A DNA stretch of 64,000 nt from Megamerina dolium (taxonomy: Eukaryota > Arthropoda > Insecta > Diptera > Megamerinidae): NCBI GenBank assembly GCA_963854835.1, contig OY978529.1, forward strand, positions 11,554,775 to 11,618,774, in the 5' to 3' direction. A model generated the notes under the pieces. That model saw nothing but the letters and a program-made list of their open reading frames with translations, ran no database searches and was not told the DNA's origin. Positions 23,451-36,460 of the stretch are shown in pieces (the stretch's first letter is position 1; each line of letters opens with the position of its first letter). The position numbers were made by a program, and so were the translations under genes.

Positions 23451-25154
23451 GATTCGGAAAATCGATTTTTTTTTCATTTTCGAAGACAACGAGATTGCTG
23501 CCGGGAACGTACTTTATGGACCTGGGATCGATGATTCAGTGCAAGTTACAAAAAAATGTTTTTTTCTCACTTTTTGAGAAAAAAAAAACTTTAAACTTGT
23601 TTTTCTGAAAACCAATTTTTCGAAGTCCGTGAACACGATCCTGCAAAATCTATTCGACCGATCCTTTTCAAACTCGAAACATACTTTTTTGGTATAAAAT
23701 GCCTCCCCTCCCGTTATTTACATTTTTCTATTTTCATATTAAGGTAGTTGTCACCTAAAAAATAACGGAATATTTAGCGCGAAATCGCGTTTTTTGCTTA
23801 AATAGGTCACGAACTGTTGAAAAACGAAAATTATAACTCAACAACGACGGAGGTGGGAGAATTAACTCATACTTTAAATAAATTTAACAACATTTTTGAT
23901 TTCAGATAATTCTACGCCGAGTTATCGTGTTCACCGCACGACGTATTTTGCATAAGACGTTTTGGGAAATGCTCTGTCACCGGTTAATTTTTCAATATTT
24001 AATTACGCAAATTTAACTAAATATTCTCTAGATGATGCTTTATAATTAAAAAAAAAAGTTTGAATAAATTTGCTTAAGCTGTATCTCCGTAAACAATCAG
24101 CGAAAAAAGTGTTTTTTATTTCAAATTATCCCTTACTCCCCCCTTAAGGTTAGTCTTGGTAGCTCCGTGTTCTTAACGGTTCATGCCCATTACAAATCCC
24201 ATCCGTACCCTTAGATCATAGAATACTCATGCCAAATGTCATTTAAATATATCAAACTTGCCCCCACAGGTCAGGGGACCGAACAGTAAGATCTCCTGAG
24301 TCTTCAAAAATAAAAGTTCTCCCACTGTTGCAGTGATTGTAGCCTTCCCAGTGCCTGGAAACAAAAAAAAAACAACAATTTTATTGAACTAGATTATATT
24401 TTCTATACAATGACCCACCCTCGATTGTTAAAAAAAAAATTCAAATGTAAGAAAATAGCGGATTTTATAAACAAACAAAATTAAAATTTTGCTCAAAAAT
24501 CGGATGGTTTTAGGCCTGGCATAATTACATTTTGCATCCAATCAATAAAGTGGTGGGACATTGTATGTAAAAACAAATACACAATAAGCTAAAAAAAAAG
24601 ACCCAAGTCGATCGGATGATTTGTTATCGAGTTACAGCTGCAGCAAATGTGAAAAATTTTAGTTTTGAGAAAAATGCGTTTAAAGGTAAAAGTACTGATT
24701 TCATTGTTATACAATTTTAAATATCATACCTAGAGCTAATATGCTATTCCAAGCCCATGCAATTCACCTTCCTCTTCTTCGAAAAGCTCCAGCTGCGCTG
24801 TTGAAGCTCTCTTCTTCGAGCTGATCGCTCCTCTTTTGTAGCAGCCTGGTCTCTCCGATCTCTCTCTCCACTGTAGAAGGCTGTAACTCAGAAGCTATGT
24901 GATATTTTCACCTGAAATTTTAATATGTTATATTTAAATTATCGAAAAAAATCGATATTTTCAAAATTTCAAACTAGTTGTGCCCCTTTAAAAATAGGAT
25001 CGTCTTGTTCGCAAAAAATACAGTATTTCACGAGATCACCTTTGTTCATGACGATGACACACTTCAGGAAAAAACCAAATATTAAGGAAAACAAAGAAAA
25101 GCAATTTGTGTATTACGATCACGATTAAATTTGTTGGCGCTAAGTGGGAAAATA
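23451..25154. other. Low-complexity sequence with possible MITE debris
   Basis: AAAAATTTTT-rich DNA contains phrases (ATTATAACTCAAC, GAGTTATCGTGTTCACCGC) similar in style to the TTAA-flanked element at 53.3-54.0 kb. At 24190-24270 a phrase matches the end of the 36.5 kb array (CCCATCCGTACCCTTAGATC). There are no genes. Confidence 0.35.
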
Positions 25155-25525
25155 TGGGTGCCGTAACTCAGTGGTTGGTGCGTTGGCCTTCTGATCTGTA
25201 GGTAATGGGTTCAATCCCCTGCTAAACATAACAAAATTTAATATCGAAAAGATTTTTTCTTTCGAACGCAAGAATTGGCAATTTTCCGGCAGTAATAATT
25301 TGCCAAAAATGCGTCTTAGAAGAACCCTGTGACAAAACTAAGTTAAAGTGATGTCACAAGGGTTCTGCCGTTCGGAACCGGCTAATATAAGTAGGTCCCT
25401 TCTAATGCTGTCCAAACTTAACACGCACAACAGTATTGGAAGAGAAGCTCGATGGTATCACAATGGGCCTTTCTGGCCTAAGTGTGTCCTCCCAGAGAGG
25501 GGGCAGCCCCATAACCTAACCTAAC
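25155..25525 (+). repeat. tRNA-derived SINE, tail type A
   Basis: This copy is complete, with head (GTAACTCAGTGGTTGGTGCG; B box GGTTCAATCCCC), body and type A tail (GGTATCACAATGGGCC..CCTCCCAGAGAG), ending CATAACCTAACCTAAC. The A box has one change from the commonest form. Confidence 0.85.
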
Positions 25526-26714
25526 GTAGTTGAAAAAGAAATGAAACAATTCAGAATGTTTGAAACATTTTTATAAAGAATGTGCCCATATATAGGGTCA
25601 AATAAAATTTGTATACGAATACACAATATATAAAAGCATATTTTGGTCTACCCTAATACTGATGATAAATACGTTTTATCCAAATTTCGACCATTAGAGA
25701 ATCTCCTGGTGACATTCTGCGCACAACTTTTGCGCACAATTTGACTCTGATCCAAAAAAGGAAATTTGAACCAGGTTAATGTACATCAATCTTTACTATT
25801 GGATAGAAAACGCGTTAAAATTTCACATCAACCAGAGCAACTTTTCTTCAAACAGGTATCGAGTGCATAGCTTCTAAATGAAAACAGAAACTTGTCTTAA
25901 CATACTCGTACTCAAGTCGAATTCTAGCTGCTACAGCGCCACTATACTTATATAAGCTTTTATAGCGTAACTAAACACTTGTTGTGCGTCGTCATTCTGC
26001 TTCCCGTTCTATTCTAAATCTTGATTTGATATAAACACACAACATCGTGGACTTGCATGACTTGATTATTCTATCTTACCATATTGTTGTTGTTACGAAC
26101 ATCCGCTTCCGCATTTATATATATATATTTTGTTCGTGTTGTCCATAAACGCGCGCGTTGAGAACAAATTTTACAATTCAAGTTTTTTATTATCTATTTT
26201 TGCAAACATTGTAATTAACATGCTAAACGTGTACGTAAGCGAATAGTAAAAAAAAAAAACGACTGGTTTTATCGAGTGTATCTCTCCATACCTTTGAATC
26301 CACGACTACCTACATACTGGCATATACATTGGTACACGGTAAAAAATATTTCACCTAAATCTTATGGCAATTTTCCTTTCTCCAAAAAATTCTTGCACTT
26401 TTTCTGCTCCATACAAGGGTTCATGTATTTTCTGTTCTTTTGTGAAATAAGGGCAACATTCCACAGGGTAGCATTTGCCCTGTGAAACTGCTAATTATAT
26501 TAGTTGATGTTTGCAAAATATTTTTTTTTCGTGTGAAGTCGCAAAACATAAAAATTGCATCAATAGCCTGGCTTTTTGTCAGGGTTGAGGGCAACATTGG
26601 AAAACTGTTGCCATATACTTAAGAGGGCTCTATTTTTTTTCGAGAAAAGAAAACGACATTAAGCGATTGTCTTAATTCTGTTTGTAAACGAAACGAGAAA
26701 TAGATATAGTAACC
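25526..26714. other. Unassigned sequence
   Basis: No gene or repeat was recognised. Confidence 0.4.
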
Positions 26715-27260
26715 TAGACAGACGGCAGCGTTAATCAGGATTAACGGCGCCCTTAATCCAAATAAAATATTAACCTGACAGACGGCAGTATTCCGGATTA
26801 ACTAAACGGCTAATTGCTGTTTTATTAGGTCTGCTCACTTACATTACTATCACTATCAATTTCTGTCATCTGTCACTCTCGATATGAGAAAATCTACAAG
26901 AAGTACGTGAACTGAAAACTATCAGAAACTTGTAAATTGACGTTCGCAGTTCGTAGTTGACAGCTGGATTTATTTTTTCGCCAATGCTTTTTATGTCGAA
27001 AACTGTTAACAATTGTTGAAAGTTTTTTACTGTTTTCTAAGTTGGATTGAGAAAAAATTCACAATAGAAATTTTTCAGCCGTTTTGCTATCGAAAATTGC
27101 CCTAATCCTTTTTAATTTTGAGAATTAACTCGAGTTAATGCGGATTAGCTGCTGTTAATGCTCGAGTTAATTCGAATTAAATCGTTAATCCGGATTAGCT
27201 GCTGTTAATACTCGAGTTAATTCGTATTAAATCGTTAATCCGGATTAACGCTGCTGTAAA
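26715..27260 (+). repeat. MITE, 'ACAGACGGCAG' family, copy 1
   Basis: The left end reads AGACAGACGGCAGCGTTAAT and the right end is an imperfect complement ending near 27260. The left end is doubled: a second CTGACAGACGGCAGTATT lies at 26776. The core (CTATCACTATCAATTTCTGT and downstream) is shared with copies at 49.4 and 54.7 kb. It has no coding capacity and is about 545 bp. Confidence 0.8.
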
Positions 27261-28754
27261 GTCTTACAATCTCGTTACTCAAGTTCAAGCGCATGAATAA
27301 TTATTTCTTTATTTCGTTTTATGACACATACGATTCTTATGTTGGAACCATATTTTGCAATGAATTACAAATTTTCTAAAAATTTGATTCTATTAATAAA
27401 AGATATTCCCACTTAAAGTGAGATGGACATCCTCTTGTGCAAAAAACTATTGAGAAATTCTTTAACGTTTGTTATATTTTATGTGACAAAATTTCGCTCA
27501 CTGTACATTGTACATTCATACATACACATGTGTGTATGTATGTACTAAAAAATTACTGCTTGAATATAGTCTATTTGAAAACTGCACTACTCAAATACTC
27601 TATTGGTATCTGTATTGTCTATATAAACGAATAAAGACGAGAACGTCAACTCATTTGGCCGAATAAAGCATTGTTCTTTATTCTACAATGCACACTTCAC
27701 GCTTCTATTCGGTAAGCATCAACATTATGATTGTATGTTTCTATGCGATGACTGAGATCTTGACAAAGTATTCGAAAATTATCATTATCATTATGGTGGC
27801 CATACCTCCTGAAGCAAAAAAAAAAAAAAAAAACGGGACATATTTTTCAATGGTGGTTGATTTCAATAAGTAAATCTGTGTTTTTGCTTTTGAACAAATA
27901 TTACAAAAACAGTGGAATAATAATGTGATTTAAATACGCATGCCACGCAACTCATAAATGGTAGGTATGGAGGTATAAAGTTGAAATAAATAGCCTCACA
28001 ACTGTTCCATAAAGCTTTTCACGCGACCATTTCTCCTACGCATATTTACTCCCTGGCTCCACCCCTTTGGGGAACCCCTACAAAACCGACATTTCTATTA
28101 AGTTATCTCCAAGGACGCCCCGAAAGGGGCTAAATATATGACCTACACGCATTCATTTATTTACTACTTATATTATCTCTCAACGCCCTCACCGCTCCCT
28201 GGATGCCTCTATGACTGAACTGCATTCATTTTTGAAGTTATTTCTTGGTAGAGATATTTCAAGTCATGCAGACAAAAACTAAATATTACAATTCTTAAAA
28301 TTCCTTTGAGAGATATGATTTTTAATCCATCATTCATTTCCAATTGTCATCGTCAGCCATTTTAACATATTATTTTATATATACAGATTTCAAATAGAAC
28401 CAAATGGGATCATTAAATTGATAAAATCTTCCAAAAATAATAAAAGAATTTTCTCACAAGATGTTTTCTCTTCTTAGAGAAAAGTATCGATCGATAAGTT
28501 TTGTAAAATAATAGTTCTAGAACAGCTCTTGTGATCGGCAGCACTGATCTTAAGCAGCATGCTCGGTATACGACAGGGCTTTAATTATGAAGCTTGCTCA
28601 AATTAGCTTCAGGGTGCTGACTCGATTTTTGGATCAATTGTGACATTAAATATCGGTCATGCAAATAGCGAACTATAAGAGGGAAAAAATACTGAATAAA
28701 CAAACAAAATAAAAGTACTCTATCGATAGATAAATGTCAAAAATATTGCTGCAG
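27261..28754. other. Unassigned sequence
   Basis: AT-rich with no recognised genes. At 28060-28140 short GC-rich phrases (CACCCCTTTGGGGAACCCC; CGCCCCGAAAGGGGC) form two small hairpins of unknown meaning. Confidence 0.4.
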
Positions 28755-29110
28755 TGAGTAGCGTAGCTCAGTGGTTAGTGTGTTGGCCTTCTGATCTGTA
28801 AGTCGTGGGTTCAATACCCGGCTGAAGCATAACAAATTTAATATCGAAAAGATTTTTCTTTCGAACGGTACCCACCTGTCGGCAAGCAATTGACAATTCT
28901 TCCGGCAGTAACAATTTGCCATGAAAAAGCTTCTGAAAAACTCTGTGACAAAGCTCAGGAAAAGTGATGTGGCAAGAGTTCTGCCGTTCGGAACCGGCTA
29001 AAATAAGTAGGTCCTTCTAATACTGTCCAAAAATTAACACGCACAACAGTAATGGAATAGAAGCTGGGCCAAAGAGCCCTTCAGGGCTTTAATTGCCACA
29101 TATATATTTA
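28755..29110 (+). repeat. tRNA-derived SINE, tail type B
   Basis: Complete copy with head (GTAGCTCAGTGGTTAGTGTG; B box GGTTCAATACCC), body, and type B tail (AAGAGCCCTTCAGGGCTTTA then TTGCCACATATATATTT). Confidence 0.85.
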
Positions 29111-29599
29111 TCTAGTGTTTAGACAACATGCTAGTATGAATATGAACTCACGTCAACAAGAATCGGTGTAATGAGGGTAATATGAACAGACTCAAATGCA
29201 CTACGTCTAACGCTTTCTTGCTGTTTTCCCATCTAATATCGAAGTGATCAAAAGAGTACTCAATCCTGTGGGTAGTATGTTTGTTCCAATGATTCTTTTT
29301 GTGCTGCATGAGATTTGGCGCCGGCGCTTGAGATTATACCAATAATATTTATTAGGTTTTAGTACATTGTTTCAAAGGCGGCTCTCTTTTTCCTCTTCCA
29401 CACAAGTATTCGAATACTTTTGTTTCGTGATTCATTTCGGTGCGCAGAGAGGAGGCGAAGTAATGTATTTGAAAATATATTAATGTTTGAATGTTATCGA
29501 ATATGCGGTATATGGTAATTCACAATTTCTGTACAAATTTCTTCAAAAACTGCACTAATTTTTGGGCAAATACTTCTCATAATTAGACCTTTACGATTA
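29111..29599. other. Unassigned sequence
   Basis: Nothing was recognised. Confidence 0.4.
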
Positions 29600-29985
29600 G
29601 TAATTGAATCAAAGAGTCTACTTAATCAATTATTCGATAAATCGATACACAAATTATTCGATAAATCAGAATTAATCCAAATATGTGCATTTTTAGTTTT
29701 CTTTGTTTTTGAAATATTCTTTTGAAATGGAAATTCCAAACGAAATATGAAAACCATTAGTACAAAAGACATTTTTAGATATTTATTTAAACTATATAGT
29801 ATTCATATATATCTTTTATATTATTTTTTTTTGGATGAAATTAAAACAAAAATATTTTTTTTTTATGATTCAATTTTGATTATTCGAATAATTTGTTATT
29901 TGAATAATCTGTTTAATTGAATAATCTGATTAATTCAATTAAACGATTAATGAGAATCGAATAATCGAATTTAGAATACTTTTTT
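29600..29985. repeat. ATTCGATAA/TTATTCGAATAA-rich region, possible MITE
   Basis: Repeated ATTATTCGATAAATC motifs at 29627-29666 and TTATTCGAATAATTTG, TTGAATAATCTG and GAATCGAATAATCGAA motifs at 29880-29970 lie in partly inverted orientation about a 210-bp AT-rich centre. No target duplication was found. Confidence 0.4.
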
Positions 29986-30119
29986 TTTTTAACCGCCCAC
30001 TTTATTTCCGAGGGAAATAAGATATTGGGTAATTTAAAATGTATTCGCTATTTTTGGTTACTGTTTGGCTGTTGATGCCCATATATCGGGCAACACTAAT
30101 ACGATTGTGTCAAACAAAT

Positions 30120-31180
30120 ATGTGTTTGAAAGGTGACATTTCAGGCTATACTGTAATTCGTTGCTCATGTAAAAAGTTATATTGATTTGAAAATGAGTAA
30201 AATATCTGAAAAAATACGCTATTTTACTATAAAAAAAACTAAAACTTCAAAAACATTCCGACAAATTGGTGCGGTTTGCGACTAGAATGCTATGTTTGCA
30301 CTCCAGACCCAGGAGTGGTTTGTTCGATTCCGTTCCGGAAATTTCGATATCAAAGATGAACCTCGTTCTAGTCGGGCAGTCACTGAAAAAGTCGATGAAA
30401 TTTTGACACGGGTGGAACAAGGCCGACACGCAAGCTGTCGGGAGATAGCGGAGGCACTAAACAACAACTACGTGACAGTTTGGAATCATCTAAAAAGAGA
30501 AGGCTACGCTAAGGCGCTCGATATATCACATTAAACCACATGAAGTAGCGCAAAGACATTTAATTGACCGAATTACCATTAGCGAAATGCTGCTGAAACG
30601 CAACGAAATCGATCCATTTTTGAAGCGAATCATTGCGGGCTATGAAGTATGAATTAAATAGGAGAATACTGATAGAAAAATATCATGGTCAAAGGCCGAT
30701 GGGGCACCACAAATAACATCGAAAACTTGATTGACGGCAAAAAAGGTTTTGTTGAGTGTTTTGTGGGATTGGAAGGGAATTTTCCATTAGATGACCAACT
30801 CTACAGTGCCGAACTAGACCGTTAGAAAGAAGCAAAGACGAAAGAGTGATCATAATTGGTCAACATCATGACAATGCCAGGCCACCACACACATCTTTGA
30901 TGACTCGGAACAAATTGACGGAACTTGGTTGGGTAGTTTTGATGCATCCACCGTACAGCCCGGACCATATGCACCATCTGACAACCATTTGTTTCGGATC
31001 ATTGCAAAATTTTTAATGGTAAAAAATTGGCCGACCGAAGAGTCGCTGAAAATCACTTTGTCAATTCTTTAGAATTATGAAGTTACCCAAAAAAATGGCA
31101 AAATGTCATAGATAATAATGGCCAATGTGTACTTGATGAACACTGATTTTCAATGAAGAATATATTTGTTCAAAAATGTA
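30120..31180 (+). mobile_element. Mariner (DD34D-like) element, degenerate
   Basis: The frame at 30292-30534 encodes QEWFVRFRSGNFDIKDEPRS, EKVDEILTRVEQGRHASCRE and NNNYVTVWNHLKREGYAKAL (second HTH). Later pieces are EIDPFLKRIIAG near 30610 and HDNARPPHTSLMT near 30870, with the third-Asp region near 30960-31000. Stops and shifts occur throughout. It is close to the copy at 10.0 kb and shares the upstream phrase AAAGGTGACATTT. Confidence 0.8.
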
Positions 31181-32249
31181 CCAAGAAACCGCGAATACTT
31201 TTTAAATTATCCACAATATTAATCATTAATACGGAACCGTTCTACATTAATATTTATATATTTACATATGTTTTATAAATTATATCTATGTGCATGTTCT
31301 ATTAGCGATGCCACTAGAAAAATTGAAAAAAATTTATTTTTTCGGAAATTGTGTATTTCGTGCTAATTCCTTAAATAAAAAGAAATAACCGGTATTAGAT
31401 TATGAAGGATATTCAAAAAATTTTGCTAAACGCTTGAATATTCGATAGAAAAAGATTTTAAAGAATTTTTTTTTTTTAATTTATTTATTTTTAAATAGCA
31501 TTTGCTATTACAATTATTTTTTGTGAGGCTGCCTAATGTGTTTGCATGTAAATATACATATGTACCCCGTAAGTACAATATGAGAATTTTCGTTTTCACA
31601 TTCAGCAACAAATTACGAAGCATATGGATAGAAGTTGTAAAGAAATCTAAAGAAGTTATCGAGAATTTTTTTTTTTTTTTTTTTTTGGTTACTTTGCTTG
31701 TCCGAATGTCGAGTTTTTAACACATGCACATACGTACTGTAAGCATATGACCGCATACACACACACACACACACAAATTATGCTTGTTTTAAATTTATTT
31801 GTTAGCAATTTTTCGTCGACGGTGTCGTCTGGTCTTCTATTTCGTATGTTTATTAATCAGGTCATTGACTTTTGTTTAAAATAATATGCTTATTAACTGA
31901 ATACATTTGATATGGCCAAAAATCATTTGATTTTTATGAACATGCAAAGCGTTATTAGTTAAATCTTAGATATACATACATATATATGTACATATACATT
32001 TAGCCACAAACTTTACACTCACGCATAGCGGTATTCAAACCGAAAAAGACTACTTCCACTGATGTTCTAATAATAAGAATAATGCGGATTTGTCAGAGTA
32101 TCTTTTCTGCAATTTCAATCAAATAATTATATATACGAATTGAAGTGGTGCGCTTTTATCTTTTCAAATTGTCCCAAAATTGTCGATATACAAGGTGCGA
32201 CAATTATGTATTAAGACTGCCCGTAGAAAATACAATTAAAACACGATAT
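31181..32249. other. Unassigned AT-rich sequence
   Basis: Poly-T and (AC)n microsatellites (AC at about 31758-31775). No gene was recognised. Confidence 0.5.
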
Positions 32250-32870
32250 TTGCTAATTTTCCGGTATATTTTTTTCGAAATATTCTCCTCCTGATTCAAT
32301 ACACTTGTTGTTACATCGATTTAATAGTGATCCAAACGCGTGTTCCAGCTCATTTTCGGGAATTGCCTCCAGTGCCCTCGTCGAAACCCGTTGTATGGTC
32401 TGAATGTCATCAAAAAAGCAGCATCTTTTCAACTTCAATTTCAGTTTTGGGCACAAAAAGAAGTCGCACGGTGCCAAATCAGGTGAATACGGTGATTCAA
32501 CACACAGACCTGATTCCGAGCCAAAAATTGACGAACAATGAGTGCTGTGTGTTAAATTTCATGTTAAAATTTCAACATCAAACGAACACGTGTTTTGTAA
32601 AATGCATGTCAATAAACATTAAATGTCAATCAAATGTCATTAAATTTTGGCATTTAGTAGAGGAAGGTTGAAGCTTCAAAACGCATGTGGTTAACACATA
32701 GATGGCACGCTTGGTTGTTGAGATATAGTTCGAATCTTAATACATAATTGTTGTACCTTGTATGTGAAATGTCACATTTTTTCGAAAAAAATGTTTTTGT
32801 GCCCAAATAAATATTTTTGGGAAAGATGAGCTGGTTTGGATCTGTCAAAAATGTTTGCCCATACAACTAA
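32250..32870 (-). mobile_element. Mariner (SETMAR-like) 3' fragment
   Basis: The frame 32477-32253 reads MAPCDFFLCPKLKLKLKRCC and DIQTIQRVSTRALEAIPENE and ends GGEYFEKNIPEN. It contains the third catalytic Asp (residue 5) and the standard C-terminus. The first two Asp regions are lost. The region up to about 32870 may hold more debris. Confidence 0.7.
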
Positions 32871-33339
32871 GATGCACACAACAAAACGTGGTGGACGGAA
32901 TCGATCATGCGCTTGTGATTATTCTCCGCTGTGAGAATCTTCGATTGTAGAAATGAAATCATACAGTGGATATTGGTAAGAATTTGACAGCAGTCAAAAC
33001 AGAACCAACTTGTTTCGACACTATGAACGCAATCGTATCGAAGTATCTATTAGATATTGTAATGGCTTATTAATTTACCCTCGTATTTGAGAGATTTACT
33101 GATTCCAACTCAGATTTAATATTGTCGTTGTCGTTGTTGTTGTTGTTGGTATAGGTATTTGCCGTTGGATTGGTATTTGTAAAGCTTCCAATAATTTATA
33201 GGGGTTGGTATACACTAGTATGGATGTACGACTATGCCGTATAACCATAAACAACAACAACAACAGCAACATACATATATTAAACCCGTCGCACTACATT
33301 TCCTGTTTCTTGTCTTGATCGAGTTTCAACATAGGGACA

Positions 33340-33375
<36 letters not shown>

Positions 33376-34147
33376 TCCCATAGCTATCGTATTGTAGACA
33401 CCTACAAGAGTTAAGCAGAAGTATTACAAAGAAGATATCAAATATCATGAGAATGAAATGCATTTAAGCAATTAGAGTGCCTTTTCCAAATATGTAGTCA
33501 TGTACACAAGCAGCAGCAGCAGCAGCAGCAGTGTGTACATGTTATGAATACACAGTGGCTCACGAAAAAAAATGTGTGTTATTACGAACTCCATAAAAAA
33601 CCAATTGGGTTTCGAATCGACCATTACATGTGTGGAATTCTTGTATAATCGTGGTGGTTTGGTATAAAATTTAAAATGTAAAATATATTTTGTGAGTGAT
33701 TTATTTTGTTCCACCAGTGTACCTGCCTGTTGTGCATATACTTACATACATAAAACAAGTGTGAGTTCGGTCTAGACCGACATAATTATAACTTGCACCA
33801 GAAAATACTCTACCTCATTATTTGTTAGGGAGGGAAGTTAAAATATCGATATTTCCAAAAATTGTTTACCATATTCTATTCAGTAGGGGAATGTGTGATG
33901 AGTTGGCGCAGCGTTTTTTTTTTTTCGACTTCAAAAATGTCGATTGAAGTAAGATGAGGTACGTATGCCATTCGATCGTCATCTTTTTTGAAATTTAGCG
34001 CTAATAAATATTTGATTACGTTTTTTTAAGAAAAAGTAGCCAGTTAGAGTTACCTAAAAAACTCATTTGCAGTACTTTTTTAAAACATTTTTTCGTAGTT
34101 ATAGCGAACATTAAATTCAAGCTTACATTTGGCTTAACTTAAAAAAA
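32871..34147. other. Unassigned sequence with microsatellites
   Basis: (AC)n is at 33340-33371 and (CAG)n at 33510-33531, with (GTT)n/(CAA)n pieces near 33130 and 33250. No genes were recognised. Confidence 0.5.
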
Positions 34148-34450
34148 TTAATATGTGGAACTTAAAGCCCCGAAGGACGCATTGGTCGAGCTTCTCTTCC
34201 ATTACTGTTGTGCGTGCTAAATTAGAAGGGACCTACTTATTTTAGCCGGTTCCGAACGGCAGAACCCTTATGGCATCACTTTTTCTGAGCTCTGTCACAG
34301 AGTGCTTTAAGAAGCTTTTTCATGGCAAGTTGTTACTGTCGGAAGAATTGCCAATTGCTTGCTTACAAGTGGGTATACATCAGCCGGGGATTGAACCACG
34401 ACTTACAGATCAGAAGGCCAACACGCTAACCACTGAGCTACGGCACCCAC
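34148..34450 (-). repeat. tRNA-derived SINE, tail type B
   Basis: The reverse complement gives GTGGGTGCCGTAGCTCAGTG, B box GGTTCAATCCCC, a body shortened near 34372, and type B tail GACCAATGCGTCCTTCGGGG ending in CCACATATT. Confidence 0.85.
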
Positions 34451-34869
34451 TTAACTTACATGGGCTTTTTAACAGCAATTTGATACTAAATTCATGTAGG
34501 AATTCAATTTTGGCTATAATCACGGTCCATTAACTTTGAACGAGAGGTCGAATAGCTTCCATCGTTTGTGAAGTAAACTAAGTTTCACGTAAATAAATTA
34601 AATACCCATTTGTCCTTTTTAAATTTATTATAATTGCATAATTGAGCAGGTCAAAATAGCAACTTTGCGTAGGAGGTATATACCATATATAAAGATTAGG
34701 AATGCTAAGCCGATTTTCACTAAATTCATCGTTATACAACACATGTGGAATATTAGAGAAGTTGTTAATTTCTCCAAGAAACCAAAAAGGAAATTATTTT
34801 TTTTTTTTGTGATATGTCAAAATTTTGGACAAATTAAAGCAAACTTGTGCGACTAAAAATTGCCTTATA

Positions 34870-35015
34870 ATCGGACCTAAGGTTGGGTTACTATGGTCGG
34901 CAAGAATGTTACCGCCAACGCCGAGTCCTATAAAACCATGATTTCTGATTATTTCGTGCCCCAATTAAATAGAATGTTGACTGAAGGCATGTTTTCCCCA
35001 ACAGTTTTTCTGCAT
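34870..35015 (+). mobile_element. Mariner-like transposase middle fragment
   Basis: The plus strand reads GKNVTANAESYKTMISDYFV then PQLN, the segment just before the second catalytic Asp in DD41D-type elements. Only about 45 codons remain. Confidence 0.55.
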
Positions 35016-35219
35016 AAAATTATCTTTCCAATAGTAAATTTTCAATTTGAAACTGTATAATCTCATTATTTTATTGTATTTCAATTTATAGTTCTTCACT
35101 ATTAAAATCCCCATCACCGAGCTAATCGTAGCAATGACTTCATATGGCAGCTAATTTAAATAGTTGTCGTTGTTCGTGCGTTTAAGCACCATGCAAATTG
35201 AACCATATATTAAATGCTC

Positions 35220-35440
35220 GACATGGGTAGGACGTGTCGAGCGAATGGAAGAACACGCTCCGGCTCCGAAGGTGTTAAGATTCGGAACCCGCTGGTGGAC
35301 GACGCAGAAGAGGAAGACCTAACATCCGGTGGAAAGCTCAAGTACTGGAGAATTTGTCAGCGCTTGGAGTTTCTAGCTAGCTAGCTAGCGTGTTGTAAAA
35401 ATGTTGCGCATCCTAGATTATCGAAGGTAGTTTTGCCCAG
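35220..35440 (+). mobile_element. RTE-like non-LTR retrotransposon C-terminal fragment
   Basis: The plus strand reads GRVERMEEHAPAPKVLR and, after a shift, RGRPNIRWKAQVLENLSALG. This matches the region after the reverse transcriptase in RTE-type elements such as those at 44.4 and 58.1 kb. Confidence 0.6.
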
Positions 35441-35651
35441 TGTAGAGTATGAAAAGAATTTTTTTCGTGGATTTATCACTGATGAAAACTATTTTTTAAG
35501 CACTGTAAAAAAATAAAACGAAAATTTGATATACCGAAGGTTTGGTTAAGGTAAACACTTTTTAACCTAAGTAGTGGTTCAAGGCCTTCAATAAGCGGTT
35601 AATGAACCAAACCAATCAGAAAAGCCCCTGGGAACAATAGAACCGAATATA

Positions 35652-35654
<3 letters not shown>

Positions 35655-35725
<71 letters not shown>

Positions 35726-35727
35726 TG

Positions 35728-35787
<60 letters not shown>

Positions 35788-35823
35788 TGATATATATATA
35801 TTGATATATATATATATATATAT

Positions 35824-35891
<68 letters not shown>

Positions 35892-35893
35892 GT
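35655..35893. repeat. (TA)n tract, about 240 bp
   Basis: Nearly pure TA dinucleotides interrupted by ATG and TTGATA variants. Open frames through it (Tyr-Ile repeats) are spurious. Confidence 0.95.
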
Positions 35894-36460
35894 ACATATA
35901 TAGTGGCATTACTGAGTGGATGAAAAAACAGTGTTTGTTATCGTGGTAACTGTATAAAATAGTATGTGTGGGTTCCAAAGCATTCGGGATGTGATTACCC
36001 ATTAATATGTTGGTAAACGTATCAAATATTTTCAATAACATACAATATTTCGTTTTCATCACCAAATTTGTTAGACTGCTTATTCACTCAAAAACTTTGC
36101 GACTGCTAACCCAAGTGCCAACTTTTCCCACAACACCCTTTACACATAGCAATTGTTTAACCATATACTCATTTTGCGTGCCTTATACTTAATTTTCTGA
36201 TTAATTGATGATTTCATTCGTTTTCCTATTCCCTAGTTCTCACATTCTCTTTTTCTCTACTTGTATTAATCTCCTCTACATATATGTATATGTCTTTGTA
36301 TATATGTATAAGAATGAAAATATGTGTATTTAAGCACCTGCAAGCATGTATGAGAGCAAGACTCTATCAGCAAGTATAAATAATAAAAAAAAAAAAAAGC
36401 GATGACGGGGTAATATCATATAAAGAAGACCATAATTTTGAATATAAAAAAAATCTCCTT
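35894..36460. other. Unassigned sequence
   Basis: AT-rich; nothing was recognised. Confidence 0.4.

Noticed and set aside
35616..36065. 149-codon minus-strand open frame
   Set aside because: Same reason: it is mostly the TA tract at 35655-35893.
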